A stretch of DNA of 64,000 nt from Acanthaster planci (GCF_001949145.1 NW_019091481.1:480806-544805); one strand, 5' to 3'; positions 36,701 through 49,100 are shown, counted from the stretch's first letter. The notes: a model not told the origin generated them from the letters alone. Numbers and translations: made by a program.

Positions 36701-39700
36701 ACCATAGATCAACATAAGCTACATGTACATGTACATGTCAGTGTGTTACCTGTACACCCACCATGTCTCACAACTCAACAGTGCAAAATGCTATCTCCTG
36801 CCATGCATTCACGTCTACACATTTTATCAGTTTACACAATGACAGTGTGTTGTGTGCAACACACGTTTTCAAGAAGATACCAGTGAAATAAGCAACGTCC
36901 AATCAGCATTTTTCTTTCTTATAAACCTCACTGGATTCATGTGTACATATTCATGTAGCTGAAATGGCAATCAACCACACGTTCATGACTCGTTCAAGAT
37001 AGTACTTAAGAGCTTTCTTTTCTCAAAAGCCTTTGATCAGTGAATTGATTTTTACACATGTTCTAGAAACAACTTGTTGCTTTGAAACATTGTGGAAAGC
37101 GCATTAAAATGTTGTTATAGTTATAGCTATGTAAATGCATGGTATAGTAATGTACAAGGTACCAGCACATGTACCGGTACACATGTACATGTACCATTGC
37201 ATGGTATGATCAGACACGCCTGCTCAATTTAATGTGATCTCCTTCATGACGTACATGAGTTATAACACTGAACATGAGCATTCACATACACTGGTAACGG
37301 ATATTACATGTACTCTGTGAGCAATAACATATTACATCTATGAGGCAACCGTTGTCCCAAGAGCAACCTGAGGGAAAAAAGCAGCCTTGATATTAGGTTC
37401 TAAAAGTAAATGTGAAAGTAAATGTACATTTACTAAAAGTAAATGTACATGTGTGTCAGTGCAAAGCTTGCAAACACATAAACCAAGACAACATATGTAC
37501 TAACTAGTACATGTGTGTATGTTCCTCGGTGTGGCAGACAAGTACATACACATGATCTGACATGTACATGTACATACATGTACATGTACTGGTACCCGTG
37601 CTGAACATCTTCCAACTAAGAGGTGTCAACCATTAAATGTAATGTAAACTTTCATCCATTATAGTTCCAACTGCAACAAGTTTATTTTGAAATTTGTACC
37701 TGAAACACACAATTAATTGTGGGTACTACACACCTCTTGACATATTATGGGGACCAAAATCATATTGGGGACAAATGTTGTTCCCACCATTTGCTCCCAA
37801 CTTTCCTAACAAAAGAAACTGTCTTCTCCTTCCTCCATGCCTAAACACAGTAAAGGCCTACCCACATTAACATGTAAGAGTGGCATCTGCTTCCTTTTAC
37901 TGGTGTACAATGTACTTTTGTTATGCATGCAGTGTACAGTAAAGTGTATGTGCTTGTGAATACCCTGTGACAATTTCGTGAAATGTGTTCCCATAATCAC
38001 AGACATGGAAGAGCTCTGTGTACAAAAATTATGCAAAGGTCAGCATACAGATTAAGAGCAACAATCTTTTTTTAAACTATTATGTTGTGACTGCTTTCAC
38101 CATAGGCCAGATCCAGTTTTACATGTAATCATTACAGTAGTGTTATGGAAGTTGCCAGACAATCTGCAATATGAGTCTACTGAACATAGAATGATTTACA
38201 TGTAATGTGAAGGGTCTTACAAGCACCAATGTGTGTTGTGGGAACACATTTCAACGAGCATTACTAGTAAGATCCAGTACGTCAAAGGTAACTTACCAGT
38301 GGCATTGGGTGAGGGTGTGCCTTTTGTACATACACACATAAATGTAAATAAAACAATTCATAAATGCATCCTGTCAAAAAAGACTTGTTGGTAATTTTAA
38401 GCCATCACTCAGCATGAAGAATGAAAAAGACTATGCAGAATTAAATATAGCGAGGAAAAATGCAAAATGAAATTAGTAAACAATAGCAACTTCAAGGCTG
38501 AGGCAGATGATGGGCTAGTATCAAGGTAAGTTCTCTACATACATTGTACATGTACATGTAGAGTATACATACAGTGTACATGATGGTCAGATGATATGCC
38601 TTTTAAAGTTACAGTATCACACTTTCTAAATACACTATTGATGTGTGCATGACATGAACACAATACATGTGGCGGTATACATGATATCATGTCAATCAAA
38701 ATAACACCTGTTCCACTTCCCCTTCTTACAGCACCTGTACTACAAGGAATGTACCATGTCATTGATTAATTGATACCACGGAATATCAGAATAATGCATG
38801 CAAGTTCCTAAAAACATTGCCTACAAACATCCTTCCTGCCTCAATTTCAATCACCCAATTGTACGTGTATATGATCAAAATTAAACAAGGTGATTTGTAG
38901 AGTCTAGTTATTTGGACTGTAGAATCCTAATTACTTAATTTTACCCTCTTTTTTGCATCATCACAAAACCTGTTGAGTGATGTTTACACAATGTTCAGTT
39001 CAGAGTCTTTATTTACAAAAAATGTGCGATAAAAGTAAACTCAAATCATGAACACAAAAAGTGTTTGTGGGTGGAGGCCTCAATGAAGCATGGCTTGTTA
39101 AGAACTCTACATGTAGATACCCCCACTCATATTCATGACAAAAACAAAGTCAGACACATGTGACCATTAACAAAGAACACAGTATTGTAACTTAATGAGA
39201 AAATTCAGTGCAAAATACAGTACATATAATTATTATCAATATCCAACCATAACATACCCCTGAAAAAAAAACTGTTTCTAAAATAACTAATTAACTGGCT
39301 ATGCTTTCATAAAGTGTCGACACAACTCCACAGTTCGAACCCTTTCTGTTTCACAGTCATTTCAGAAATTGTAGTACAAGCATAAGGTCCATTCAATTAT
39401 CGACACTGCTTTGTGAACTTCTACACTCTGTTGACATTGGCTTATATGTATTTAGATGTTCGTAAAAACTCTCTTCTTCCTGTCTTCAGTTTTACTTCAT
39501 TTTATCTGTTTTAAGGTGTCGATGGGGGCCATGTTATTTAGCATCAACAAGTGTCAACAAATTATTCCAGCATATTCAAACATTCATGTACACGGATGTG
39601 TGCATACATACATGTACATGTAATGTGTAAAACTTGGTATTTAATCAGCTCCTAAATGTCATATGCAATTTGGATACATTATATTTATTCAAATGACATT

Positions 39701-41711
39701 TTGCATGAACAAGCATAAAAAAGTGCCGCTCCTGCGGCCACACTAGCAGCCATTCTCTTTATGTGCAGTCCATCAAAGAACGATAGTCGCCTTCACTCGT
39801 TGTGTCATTTTTTTTCTCTATGAATCAACTTGTAAATTTGCCCTTTTTTATTACATAACAGCAAAAGTGAGAGTCTCCCGAAACCTTAGAGTGCAATTTC
39901 AAATTGTGGATGCTTTGTTGACACTCGTAAACACAACCAATTGGGAGCATATTGACCATGTTTGGGCATGTTGACAATGACAGCGTTAGGTTCTGCACTT
40001 TAGACTGGTTGTTGTCGTCCCCTTCTGTTGAATGAATCTGTAGCACTGGGTGATGGATCCAGCCCAGTCTATGTATGATCTTACAGCATTTTTTAAACGA
40101 GTGGATTCAGCTTAGACTTCAGTTTTGCTGGTGCCAGGCAGAGCTTGAATATGTGGTTTTGAACGCTACTTCAAAATGGCTGGGACCAGCGAAACCAAAG
40201 TGTAAGCTGAATCCGCTCATTTCAAAAGTGTTCTTAGATTTCTTTTTCCTTTATTCAAGTTAATTTAACAATCAACCATGAACATGTAAATAAATTGTAA
40301 TCCTGCAAGGGTATAAATCTAACAAAAAGAAAACTTTTGAGAAAGATTCTGCTAGATCAAAATATCGGGCCCTACGACTTTTGTGAAAAGAAAATATATC
40401 TCTCATGTCTGTGGAAGGCAGTGGTTGAAATAACAGAATAAAAAAAAAAACCAAAAAATAGATTATTTACATGTATTTCAGGCTTGCTAAGTGAACAGTC
40501 GAGGACCCTACTGTAAATTGTGTACCTTGTCAAAACTTCAAAGTTAAAGGACATGTAGTGTGCAGGCATCAACAAGGCACCAAAGTACCCCTAGAACTAT
40601 GGAGTACAAGCTCCATGTAACAACTGGCATAGCTCTCCTGTGCCGAAAAGTTGCTGCTCTCATGGTCGTCTGACTTTGTCATGCTTGTGGAATCCGAAAT
40701 TTAACATTAGGGCCTCTCACTTGAGCAATTTAATGTAGGGCCTCCAATCATAACAACAGAAGATACATGTTTGAGTTCCATATAAAGAAAACACTTAATT
40801 TCCCTTGAAGGGGTTTGTACGTAAGCCAAAACTTTAAATTCAGCAATGAAAAACAGTGAACATGGCGAAGCATTAGGCTTAGGGCTGGCCCCACTAGTGT
40901 GGCACGGACTCTCACTCCCGATCCATCCTTAGCCACACATCCGTATGCGTAATTTCGCGTTGGCGTACTGAACATTTTCGACGCACCCATGTCAAGACAT
41001 ATGTAATAAACAGACTGAGCGATAAGATACTACATGTACATGTACCAACGGGCTCTTCCAAAACTTTGGTAGCAGTTTAGATGTCTTGACATGGAACAGC
41101 TGTTGAGACGATGAGGGGTCAAGTGACGTGTTGTTCAACGACATTATTTTAAAGATGGCGACTGAGAGAGCGAGCCGTTAGATTAAATGGATAAAGGCAA
41201 AAAGACTGGAAAATACCAGAATAACGTGAGTGAAATCATTCAATAAATGGTTTTTAGAAAATGGAAAGGTCAAGGATCATGTTCGTGTGCAAAAGAAATT
41301 GCGCCCTCGATGATAAGTGGGTGCGCCGAAAATGTTCAGTACGCCGACACAAAATTGCGCATTAGGACGTGTGGCTAAGGATGGATCGGGAGTGAGAGTC
41401 CGTGCCTCAGTAGTGGGGCTAGCTTAGGGCCAACACTTTTTTCAGAGCAGTCTCATTCGGATTTGTGCACAGGGTGTCAATTCATGCCCATGTATGGATT
41501 TGTCTCCCAGTGGAATTTCGTAATCGAGTTAAGGCTGCGTATTAATTGACTACATAATTAGTACATGTACGGGATCATGATGGGGCAGACTGGAAATGCA
41601 TTTCGTTCATGGACCGTGTTGGTAATCATGTGCATGTTAATAATGCAACAACTTACCTTCGCCAAGGCACAGCGATACGAACCCACCTACTAACAACACC
41701 AATAATCTCAT
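27748..41711 (-). CDS. BSG/NPTN: Basigin/neuroplastin homologue, three-Ig membrane glycoprotein
   Basis: Minus-strand coding exons: 41711-41657 (signal peptide, [18 protein letters not shown]), 34025-33732 (Ig1), 33470-33313 and 32502-32394 (Ig2), 30023-29733 (Ig3), 29466-29328 (membrane segment), 27817-27748 (tail and stop). Phases match throughout; 371 aa. Each Ig domain shows Cys-Trp-Cys (for example FVC...IKW...YFC, FTC...VTW...YSC, FEC...FTW...YTC) and there are several N-glycosylation sites. The membrane segment [18 protein letters not shown] with its buried Pro and Glu is the hallmark of basigin/neuroplastin, whose vertebrate members chaperone monocarboxylate transporters and plasma-membrane Ca2+ pumps. 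The cytosolic tail is acidic ([11 protein letters not shown]) and ends MRMRSNKP. Basigin versus neuroplastin cannot be told apart. Two possible in-phase mini-exons lie in the 7.6-kb first intron. Confidence 0.92.
30255..31415. mobile_element. TA-flanked TIR element (1.16 kb) in a basigin/neuroplastin intron
   Basis: The left end CCGTAAACTCCAGCTAAGT is mirrored by ACTTAGCCGGAGTTTACTG at the right, with TA on both outer sides (30253-30254 and 31416-31417). No transposase reading frame was recognised inside. TA flanks suggest a Tc1/mariner-type non-autonomous element, by flank only. Confidence 0.65.
31968..32232. mobile_element. 265-bp element with 29-bp terminal inverted repeats and tRNA-like core
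   Basis: Ends are inverted repeats with one mismatch in 29 (AATTAATTTGGGATTTTTGC then CCTGCCCGA). Inside, the minus strand carries GGGTTCGAGTCCC (32082-32070), a match to the RNA polymerase III B-box, preceded by an anticodon-arm-like CTGC/GCAG stem with an 8-nt loop. A second B-box-like GGTTCGAGTCA is on the plus strand at 32142-32152. An A-rich run borders the right repeat. It combines SINE-like and MITE-like features and is not a functional tRNA gene. Confidence 0.65.
32293..32379. repeat. Compound tetranucleotide microsatellite (GGTC)12 then (ATTC)n
   Basis: Twelve perfect GGTC units (32293-32340), two AGTC units, then seven to eight ATTC units. On the minus strand it starts about 14 bp after the splice donor of the second Ig2 exon, which ends at 32394. 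The order GGTC to AGTC to ATTC suggests stepwise mutation and expansion. Confidence 0.97.
34717..34746 (-). CDS. BSG/NPTN: Candidate 30-nt cassette exon of basigin/neuroplastin
   Basis: Thirty nucleotides between AG (34748-34747) and a good donor GTAAGG on the minus strand. Both ends are phase 1, matching the flanking exons, so inclusion adds [10 protein letters not shown] between the signal peptide and Ig1 without shifting frame. A Gly/Ser-rich insert next to the signal cleavage site is plausible as a flexible extension. The acceptor has a weak pyrimidine tract. Transcript evidence would decide. Confidence 0.45.
35667..35798. mobile_element. 132-bp MITE with mariner-like ends
   Basis: Left end ACAATCCTGGACAAAATTG is mirrored by ATTTGTCCAGGATTGT at the right, a 16-bp inverted repeat with few mismatches. 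No coding content; a run of nine C lies inside. It is in the first intron of basigin/neuroplastin. Confidence 0.65.
36353..36400. repeat. TACATG-repeat cluster
   Basis: Overlapping GTACATGTACATGCATG motifs. Similar short clusters occur near 3828, 31597, 35306, 36720, 37180, 37560, 38548, 39608, 41035, 58735-58790, 58862 and 63880. They are self-complementary, short and scattered and do not form one array, a genome-wide style of repeat more than a single locus. Confidence 0.7.
38297..38320 (-). CDS. BSG/NPTN: Candidate 24-nt cassette exon of basigin/neuroplastin
   Basis: Twenty-four nucleotides ending ACTG before a consensus donor GTAAGT on the minus strand, with AG at 38322-38321. Phase 1 at both ends, adding GTPSPNAT, which includes an N-glycosylation sequon (NAT), after the signal peptide. 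It could be used alone or with the 30-nt exon. The acceptor AAAAG is weak; a stronger upstream acceptor (TTTTTTGACAG) would make a 74-nt exon that breaks frame. Confidence 0.38.
40877..41428. repeat. Inverted repeat with about 110-bp arms near the basigin/neuroplastin 5' end
   Basis: Arms at 40877-40989 and 41318-41428 are diverged reverse complements; shared blocks include GACTCTCACTCCCGATCCATCC, CTTAGCCACAC and TTGGCGTACTGAACATTTTCG (in part). The 330-bp middle shows no coding content. This looks like a long-TIR or foldback transposon in the first intron, about 230 bp downstream of the signal-peptide exon. Confidence 0.8.
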
Positions 41712-43321
41712 CTTTCCCGAATTTTGTCTGCCACTGAGAAAATGCCGAAGTGACGCCTGATCCTTCTCGACACCACCACAACTTTATTGCGCTGACGAAA
41801 TAAAACGCAGATCTTCAGAGATAGGCCTAGCTAGTAATATAATGCAATTACAATCGGTCGGCGACATAAAGCTAGCTAGCTGGCTGGTAGTAGTGGTCTG
41901 TTCACGGACCTATTTCTTTATGTATTTGAAATCAAATTGAGGCCATGACCAGACCACAACCAATGGCGGAATATAAAACTCGGCTCTGTTTCATTCATGG
42001 CTTAATAACCCTCGAACTTGAAGTTATTAGCTCAAAAAAGAAACATTCAGAGCCGTCATTGTATCATAATGTAAGTTTTGAAATGCCAAATAATAGAATT
42101 TTTGTATATAATTTTGGCACTATAGGTCTTTATTTGGGGGTCGATTTTAGAGACGGCACAGCTACGGCGACAAAGCCGATAATTGAAAAACTGTGCTTAA
42201 CAAGCCGTGCTATTTCTAGACTGGTGTGCTATCCCACAGAGACTTCTGACGAAGTAGAAGGCGGGATGTATAGGGCGGGGCTGGAAGGAGTGTAGAAAAA
42301 CTCGGACAAATTTAGAGGAATCACTTTTGGGACAAATTATTACATCACTGCAGGAACGCAAGAATTTTAAGGCAGGTTCACACATTCCAGAATCTGAATT
42401 ACCAAATACAGCAATTTTTGAGGAAATCAAGGAGTTCTTTCTTCGCTGTTTGTGATTTTGCAATTTAGGGTTTTTAGTCATGCGATGGGAGAACTACTTG
42501 ATAATGATAGTGATTTAGTTCACTTTTTAGTAATCCCGCAGGGGCATGCAACTGTAAGTTGGTGTTTGGGTCTTAGTCTTTTATAAGGTTTGATGTTATA
42601 TTTTAACTTTGTCTTCTTTATGTCCATACTGTATGTAATTTTTTTTTGTAAATTTGACCTGCGAAATAATAAATAAAATGAAATGAAGTAACCAGCGGTG
42701 CAACCATACCCTGAGATGGTCCCAAATGGTCGAGTGCTGTTAGTCGGTCTATACATGCAGTCAACTGTAGACGTCACTCGAACTTCAGTACCCTCTGGTG
42801 CTGAGTAATTCGGACTCATGTCGAATCATAACAAGTGTACGAATATTGTAACTTGCGAATAAACGCAGATTTGGAGATTGGCAAAGTATCGTTCTGGATG
42901 ACTCTGGAGTTATTCGTATATTATTCTGTGACAAAATTACTACAATTTGGTTTTAGTTTGCATTAAATTGCATCAATCAATCATCAATCAGCTTCAAGTT
43001 AATACGGCTTCCAGTTCGTGCCTAGTTTTTGATTATTTTGTTAAATCTTAAAGTTGTTCTCAAAAACACTATTAAATCATGGCTAATCATGAACAGCGCC
43101 CTCTGTTTCATGCCCCTGCCAGCTTGGTGCCACATCCGTCATAATTATCTGATTTTAGTCAGGCGATAGAGAGATTTGCTAGAATTTATTCGGGCGTATA
43201 CGTGTACATGTATATGAAACGAAAAGTGTGTGCTCAACATAAACAATGGGAAGAATAACTTCATTCAGTGACAGATGACATGTCCATTCAACTTTGGCTT
43301 TTGTATGGAATTCAATATCAG

Positions 43322-43996
43322 CCGTCGTGCGTCGTCTGTCGTGCGTCGCCCGTCGTGCGTCGCCCGTCGTCCGTCGNNNNNNNNNNNNNNNNNNNNNNNN
43401 NNNNNNNNNNNNNNNNNNNNNNNNNNNNNNNNNNNNNNNNNNNNNNNNNNNNNNNNNNNNNNNNNNNNNNNNNNNNNNNNNNNNNNNNNNNNNNNNNNNN
43501 NNNNNNNNNNNNNNNNNNNNNNNNNNNNNNNNNNNNNNNNNNNNNNNNNNNNNNNNNNNNNNNNNNNNNNNNNNNNNNNNNNNNNNNNNNNNNNNNNNNN
43601 NNNNNNNNNNNNNNNNNNNNNNNNNNNNNNNNNNNNNNNNNNNNNNNNNNNNNNNNNNNNNNNNNNNNNNNNNNNNNNNNNNNNNNNNNNNNNNNNNNNN
43701 NNNNNNNNNNNNNNNNNNNNNNNNNNNNNNNNNNNNNNNNNNNNNNNNNNNNNNNNNNNNNNNNNNNNNNNNNNNNNNNNNNNNNNNNNNNNNNNNNNNN
43801 NNNNNNNNNNNNNNNNNNNNNNNNNNNNNNNNNNNNNNNNNNNNNNNNNNNNNNNNNNNNNNNNNNNNNNNNNNNNNNNNNNNNNNNNNNNNNNNNNNNN
43901 NNNNNNNNNNNNNNNNNNNNNNNNNNNNNNNNNNNNNNNNNNNNNNNNNNNNNNNNNNNNNNNNNNNNNNNNNNNNNNGCCCGTCGTGCGTCGCCC
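43322..43996. repeat. CpG-rich 7-bp tandem repeat containing an assembly gap
   Basis: The flanks of the gap (43322-43376 and 43979-43996) are built of 7-bp units of the form CGTCGNN (reverse complement of CGACGSG). The N run covers 43377-43978. Any long reading frame across the Ns is artefact. The gap length may be a placeholder and the true array could be longer. Confidence 0.85.
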
Positions 43997-45087
43997 ATCA
44001 AATGGGTTGCATAGGACCTGCAAAATCCGGGGTTTAAGAAATGACAATTCCATTCACTTCTAAAGATCTTTTCCGAATAAGGCAAGTACAAATCCCACCT
44101 GCAAAGCATATACTAGTCACATAATTAAATCCAATAATGCTAGACTACCCCTGCCCCTTGACAAGAAAATATCACCTCTCTGAGAATTCAACCAAGTTTT
44201 TTTTGGGGAAAAACATTTTCAGCAAAAAAGTTCCGGCCAACTTATCCACAGTGTTATTCTAATTTGCATACTGTAAAAATGTGCTGACTTGTTTTCATCA
44301 AATTCCAGAAAGAAATCTGCCAACCGATACAGATATTCCATCTTGTCCTCTCAATTCCACCTTGAAATCCAGAAATACTAGACGTGTTGTGGATAACAAA
44401 CTGTTTATTAAATGTATTGTTAAGGGGCAATTAACACTTGGTTTAAGTTTCAGAAAAAAAGACGGGTTGGTTTTTGTGGGTGTGTATGCCATGGTGGATA
44501 GACCAATGAGAACAGGTTTTCCAGCACATCAGCATTATTTATGGGGCTAACAAGTAACGTTACTGTTTAAAAGACTTCTGTGAGCCAACCTGCAACTAAA
44601 GTCATGTCTAATTTGGAGTATACAGAAGATTTCATCATAGGTATACCCGACCTCGAAATAATGTTGAATCAGTTCGTCTCTTATGAAAACTATTAAAGGA
44701 ATCAAATATTGTAAATAATCTATTATTTACATTCCGTTCTGTGGGATATCGTGCAGGGACAGACAGAAATATTACCCTGGCTATAGACCTAAAGTCAGGC
44801 TGTTAACGAGTAAAGTTACGTCTAGAGTAACTAAGTTATCGAGAAAAACAATCTACCCTAACAAAATTTATTATTTTGTTAATGTATTTAGGTAACCAAA
44901 ATGGTATTATTTCATATAAACGTTTCTTAACCGNCTGTAAAAACGAATACATGTACATCTTCTAGTTCTATTGCTAAAATGAGAGTCAGGCATGGTGGAT
45001 CGATCGAACAAGGACATGTACATGTGAAACGATCAAGGGTCAAAGTTAAAAATACCACTGCGCAATCGTGCCACAAAAAAACACGGG

Positions 45088-45156
45088 CGACGCGCGACGG
45101 GCGACGCGCGACGCGCGACGGGCGACGCGCGACGGGCGACGCGCGACGCACGACGG
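45088..45156. repeat. (CGACGSG)n 7-bp tandem repeat, about 10 units
   Basis: Units alternate between CGACGCG and CGACGGG with some CGACGCA, the reverse orientation of the array around the gap at 43.4-44.0 kb. A 20-bp patch of the same repeat is at 45216-45235. CpG density is extreme against the AT-rich surroundings. All frames stay open because the 7-bp unit contains no stop, producing Arg/Ala/Thr-rich pseudo-ORFs. Confidence 0.9.
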
Positions 45157-45984
45157 AAAATGGCATGTTTGGAACTGGTAAATGGCAGAATTGGGACACA
45201 ACAAAAAGCAAAATGCGACGCACGACGGGCGACGGCAGATATGCCATACTTTTGCCACCTACACTGTAAGTGTACATGTGCACATATTGTAGTTTCCACC
45301 TAGCTTCAGAAATTATCCTTACCATCACTCACAAACATGTTGCTTACATTCCTGCTTGAAATGCATTTGATAAAAATCAGCAGGTGGGCCTAATACATTC
45401 ATTGAAACGGAGTCCTCCTGATTTTCAAGTCAAGAGTCGGCCTTAGCCAGGTTTGCTTCTTTCATCTCGGCCAGATATCCTGCCCAGCAATTGGTGCATT
45501 TTACCGAAAATGAGCCTGATTATAAAGACAATGGGTAAGCTCAGCCCATAGTTAAACAGCTCAGTTCTCAATCAAATGTCGGTTTTATGCACTGATAAGC
45601 CCTTTTAAATTAATGTGCTGTAATGAAAATGTTTTCATACGCCAACCTGTATTCCAAGTCGGATTGGAAGGCGCCCTACTAGCAAAACCGTAACTGTATT
45701 TTCAAAATGCAGTCTTTAAAAAATAATTTAAACATGTGGTTTTAAATGCATAGCTGTTTGGCCTCAATAAACCGCCAAAAATAAAGATAATACCGCCGAT
45801 ACAGGGCGCCCTCGGACGATATATTTTGCTCATAAGATGATTAGGTGACCTTCAGTGTGGTTGAGGGGACAGCGAAAAATGGAGTCGTGTGGTTTGCAAC
45901 TATCCCAGCCAAATCTCAAAATACCCTCCCTCCATCTCTGATCAATGTTGTGTCTCATGGGTCATACTAGCGAAACGTACTGTA

Positions 45985-46198
45985 TCCGGTTCGTAAGTGT
46001 GACGTCAGTTTAAACCACTGATAATGGGATCAGTGGTTTAAACCACGCCCACTGCACATGCACTTCACATAGAGTTACATGCATTGATCGCCGTTTATAT
46101 GGGAACGGAAGTTAATGCGCAACTTCAGCGATCGTCCAATAGGAGCCTGCAAATCGTGGCGCGTCTGCCTTCGTAACGAAGTAAACTTACGAACCGGA
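45985..46198 (-). mobile_element. CRE-type MITE, copy 4, with an internal palindrome
   Basis: 214 bp, same orientation as copy 3. Ends TCCGGTTCGTAAGTGTG and ACTTACGAACCGGA; TA on the left (45983-45984) but TG on the right, so the duplication is incomplete. CRE TGACGTCA intact at 46000-46007. Unlike the other copies, the GTTTAAACC region is duplicated as a hairpin (GTTTAAACCACTGAT / ATCAGTGGTTTAAAC around a 6-bp loop). Confidence 0.88.
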
Positions 46199-49100
46199 TG
46201 GGCCTACTCGATGCGCGCAGATTTACACGCTTGGGGCCACACACTTCAATTAATGACTGAAATTGAAACACGAATAGTCACGAATTTCAAGATTTATTTG
46301 TACTATTAAATACAATACACTGTATAAAAATAATCTTCTTGAATCAATTCAAAATGGAGAATGCTATCTATAATTCTTTTTATTTGAGGATGTACAATGC
46401 CTATGGAAGGGTACCGCTTCCTAAACGCCCTTTTTAAAGCAACCACTGAGAAGAAAATGCAGAAAAAATATGGACGCAAAATCCATTCAAAACGAGCCCT
46501 GTAAGAGTATCAGTTTGGTCTTAATGGTATTCGAGGGTTTCATCCAACACCGAATTTAACGACCAAGAGTTGATTCCCACCTGAAGTGAGAAAGTGGAAG
46601 AAAGATCCCGACAGAAATGACAAAGTAGGTAGACGATAAAAATGGCTACAATAAGCCATTATCAAACTACATGTAAGTGGGGAAACAATCCCACGGCGAG
46701 GTTATACGCATAATGACAAGGGGTACAATCGACGGTGAACTACGAGTGTGAGAATCTATTTGGAAATGCAGGGGATAGTTCTCAATCAGTGAAACAAACA
46801 TTCAGTACCACAAGCTAAACAAGGTCTGTCGGTGAAGGGAAAAATCAAGACTCAACATTTCATTATTTTATTATTAAGTTCCATATTAATATGGGACTTT
46901 TAAATTTAAAATTTGTAGGTAAAACCAGAAGTAATCTTGATCTCAAACAGATGCGGGATGGAAGACCGCAAAACAGTAAGGGCAACAAAAACTTTCAACT
47001 GGCTCTAGTGTTCTGACTGAAAATACAGTAAATCGTAACGCACAAACAGAGGTGCAATAGTTGTGCAGCACTATAGTCATTCTCTTTAATCTTTAAATCT
47101 GTATAACAGCCTTTTACAAATACTCTGTGATCAATTCTTGATCAATGACACTGTTTTGAGATCATACTTTGCCACAAACAATAGGTCGCTGCCCAATGAC
47201 ACAGCATGATGAACATCGAGAGAAAGCCCATTTTGTGTGTTTTTTTTCACTCCCTAAAATAGTTTGCTGGAATGAAATGTCCATTGCCATTACATGAATT
47301 TCAAAACTGTTACTTTATACACTATTAACCACCTGATGAAAGAGGTCCCATCAAAGAATGTCTGATCCACTTCTTCCTTCACCTGCCCTGACTCAAACCT
47401 TTCCAGTTCCAACCATGTTTTAAGTGCTTTCCATAAAGTTCAAACTTTACTAATGTGCAATATATTACAGAAGCGTATACACTGTTTGTGTGAAGTCTGT
47501 GCGTGTGATGTACAAAGCAGTTACATAATTTGAACATTATGATGAAGCGATTCATTTCATTCCAGTGAGAACAAGACAGTGCATACTCCATAAGCTAATA
47601 TTCTGGGCAATCAAGAAAGACATGAAATGATTATTGGAAGTGAAGGTGTACACAAATAACCGTATCATTTCCAGTCTGTGTACACAGACAATTTGTTACA
47701 GTGTCTCTTACCCTGAATTTCACATTAACAACTTCTGACATTTATCTTTTGACTTCCCTTTGTTGCCATTTTTATGTACTGTAGGTAAAACATCACAAAT
47801 GCACAAATTAGAGATCAGTACAAAGCCATAAGTCAAATGACAAAATGAAATGCTCTTAATTTGACCATAATTTTGTATCCACAAACATCTATGGTAGAGT
47901 TCACAGCTTTCTAATTAACTTCAATTGTGCAGGTAGATCAAACTTAGGTAAAAGATGAACACAATGGGAGTTTTTAGTCCCTATTTACTTCCTTTTTTTC
48001 ATGAAGGCACCCATCATTTTGGTCCCATTTTCGAGATGCTAGGCCCTATTTCTTATATCCAAGCAGATATTCATCACACTTTGGTAGTCAATCTTTATTT
48101 TGAGAATAGTATCCAGAAATATTCTCAGTCTGCCAGACTGAATGATTTCTGCAGCCAGCAAATTTGTGCGTTTAGCAGCTCTAGAACGTATAGCTTATTT
48201 GATTCTGCACGCGTAACTTGACAGTGTTTAATAAATAATAGAGTAATATACTTTTCAGATTAATTTCAGTACAAAAAATCACATTCTGAGTTCAAATTCC
48301 ACAGCTGAAGATGGAAACAAATAAGACAATTCTCTTCAAAAACAACAAATATACTTTTAATGACAAATATAAAAAGGTATTTCCTTAAAATTGAAACTGA
48401 GATGTAAAAGACACCAAATTTTGACAAATATAAGTAAATTTTGAAAACTGTGCAAAGATATTTATTTTGCCATTAAAATTATGTGATAAACAACAACACA
48501 AAATCTACAGTTTTTAAAATTTCAAATTCTTTGTAGGAATTGGCAATGACTGAGTATTCAGTGATTTCTGCTCATTACAACAATGTCAATATTTATATGA
48601 AGACCCAAAAATGTACATGTACTTGGCAGCATTTGTTACAGTTTGTTCTAGTATGTTACACTTAATCTGGTAACGTTTACTTGTCTTGCCCTTTAAAACC
48701 TGATCTCAACTATAAAAGCTGATAAATTGCTACATTTTCTGACAATGATCACTGCAAGAAATGCTAATTTCCTTTGATTCAACCAGACCATAGAACAGAA
48801 ACTACACTTCAACAAGTTGTTGACAGTCCACATTCTGCAAAGCTTGAACTCTTACAACCTTTATGATACAAGGTAAAACGACAATGAATCATCATGACTA
48901 AAAGCCTACAAATTCATTTCTAATATCTCCATAGATCTTATGAAGCCAATGTCTACTTGCCAGCTTCTTCTCGTGTTATTTGACACATACACATGATGAC
49001 CACACTTCCAAGTAAGCTGTATATCTGTATGATGTTGCCAAACTAGGGAAAGATGCTGTCTGAAAGCAGTACAGTTGACCACTTTCTGTCAGAGATCTAG

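Noticed and set aside
41945-42295. 116-codon plus-strand frame near the basigin/neuroplastin 5' end
   Set aside because: No family motif or splice signals; low-complexity AT-rich stretches inside.
43265-44109. Five long reading frames of about 250 codons across the N run
   Set aside because: Nearly all codons are undetermined bases; the frames exist only because Ns contain no stops.
44927-45328. Arg/Ala-rich frames on both strands, up to 133 codons
   Set aside because: They are the 7-bp (CGACGSG) repeat read in several frames; no start, splice or family evidence.
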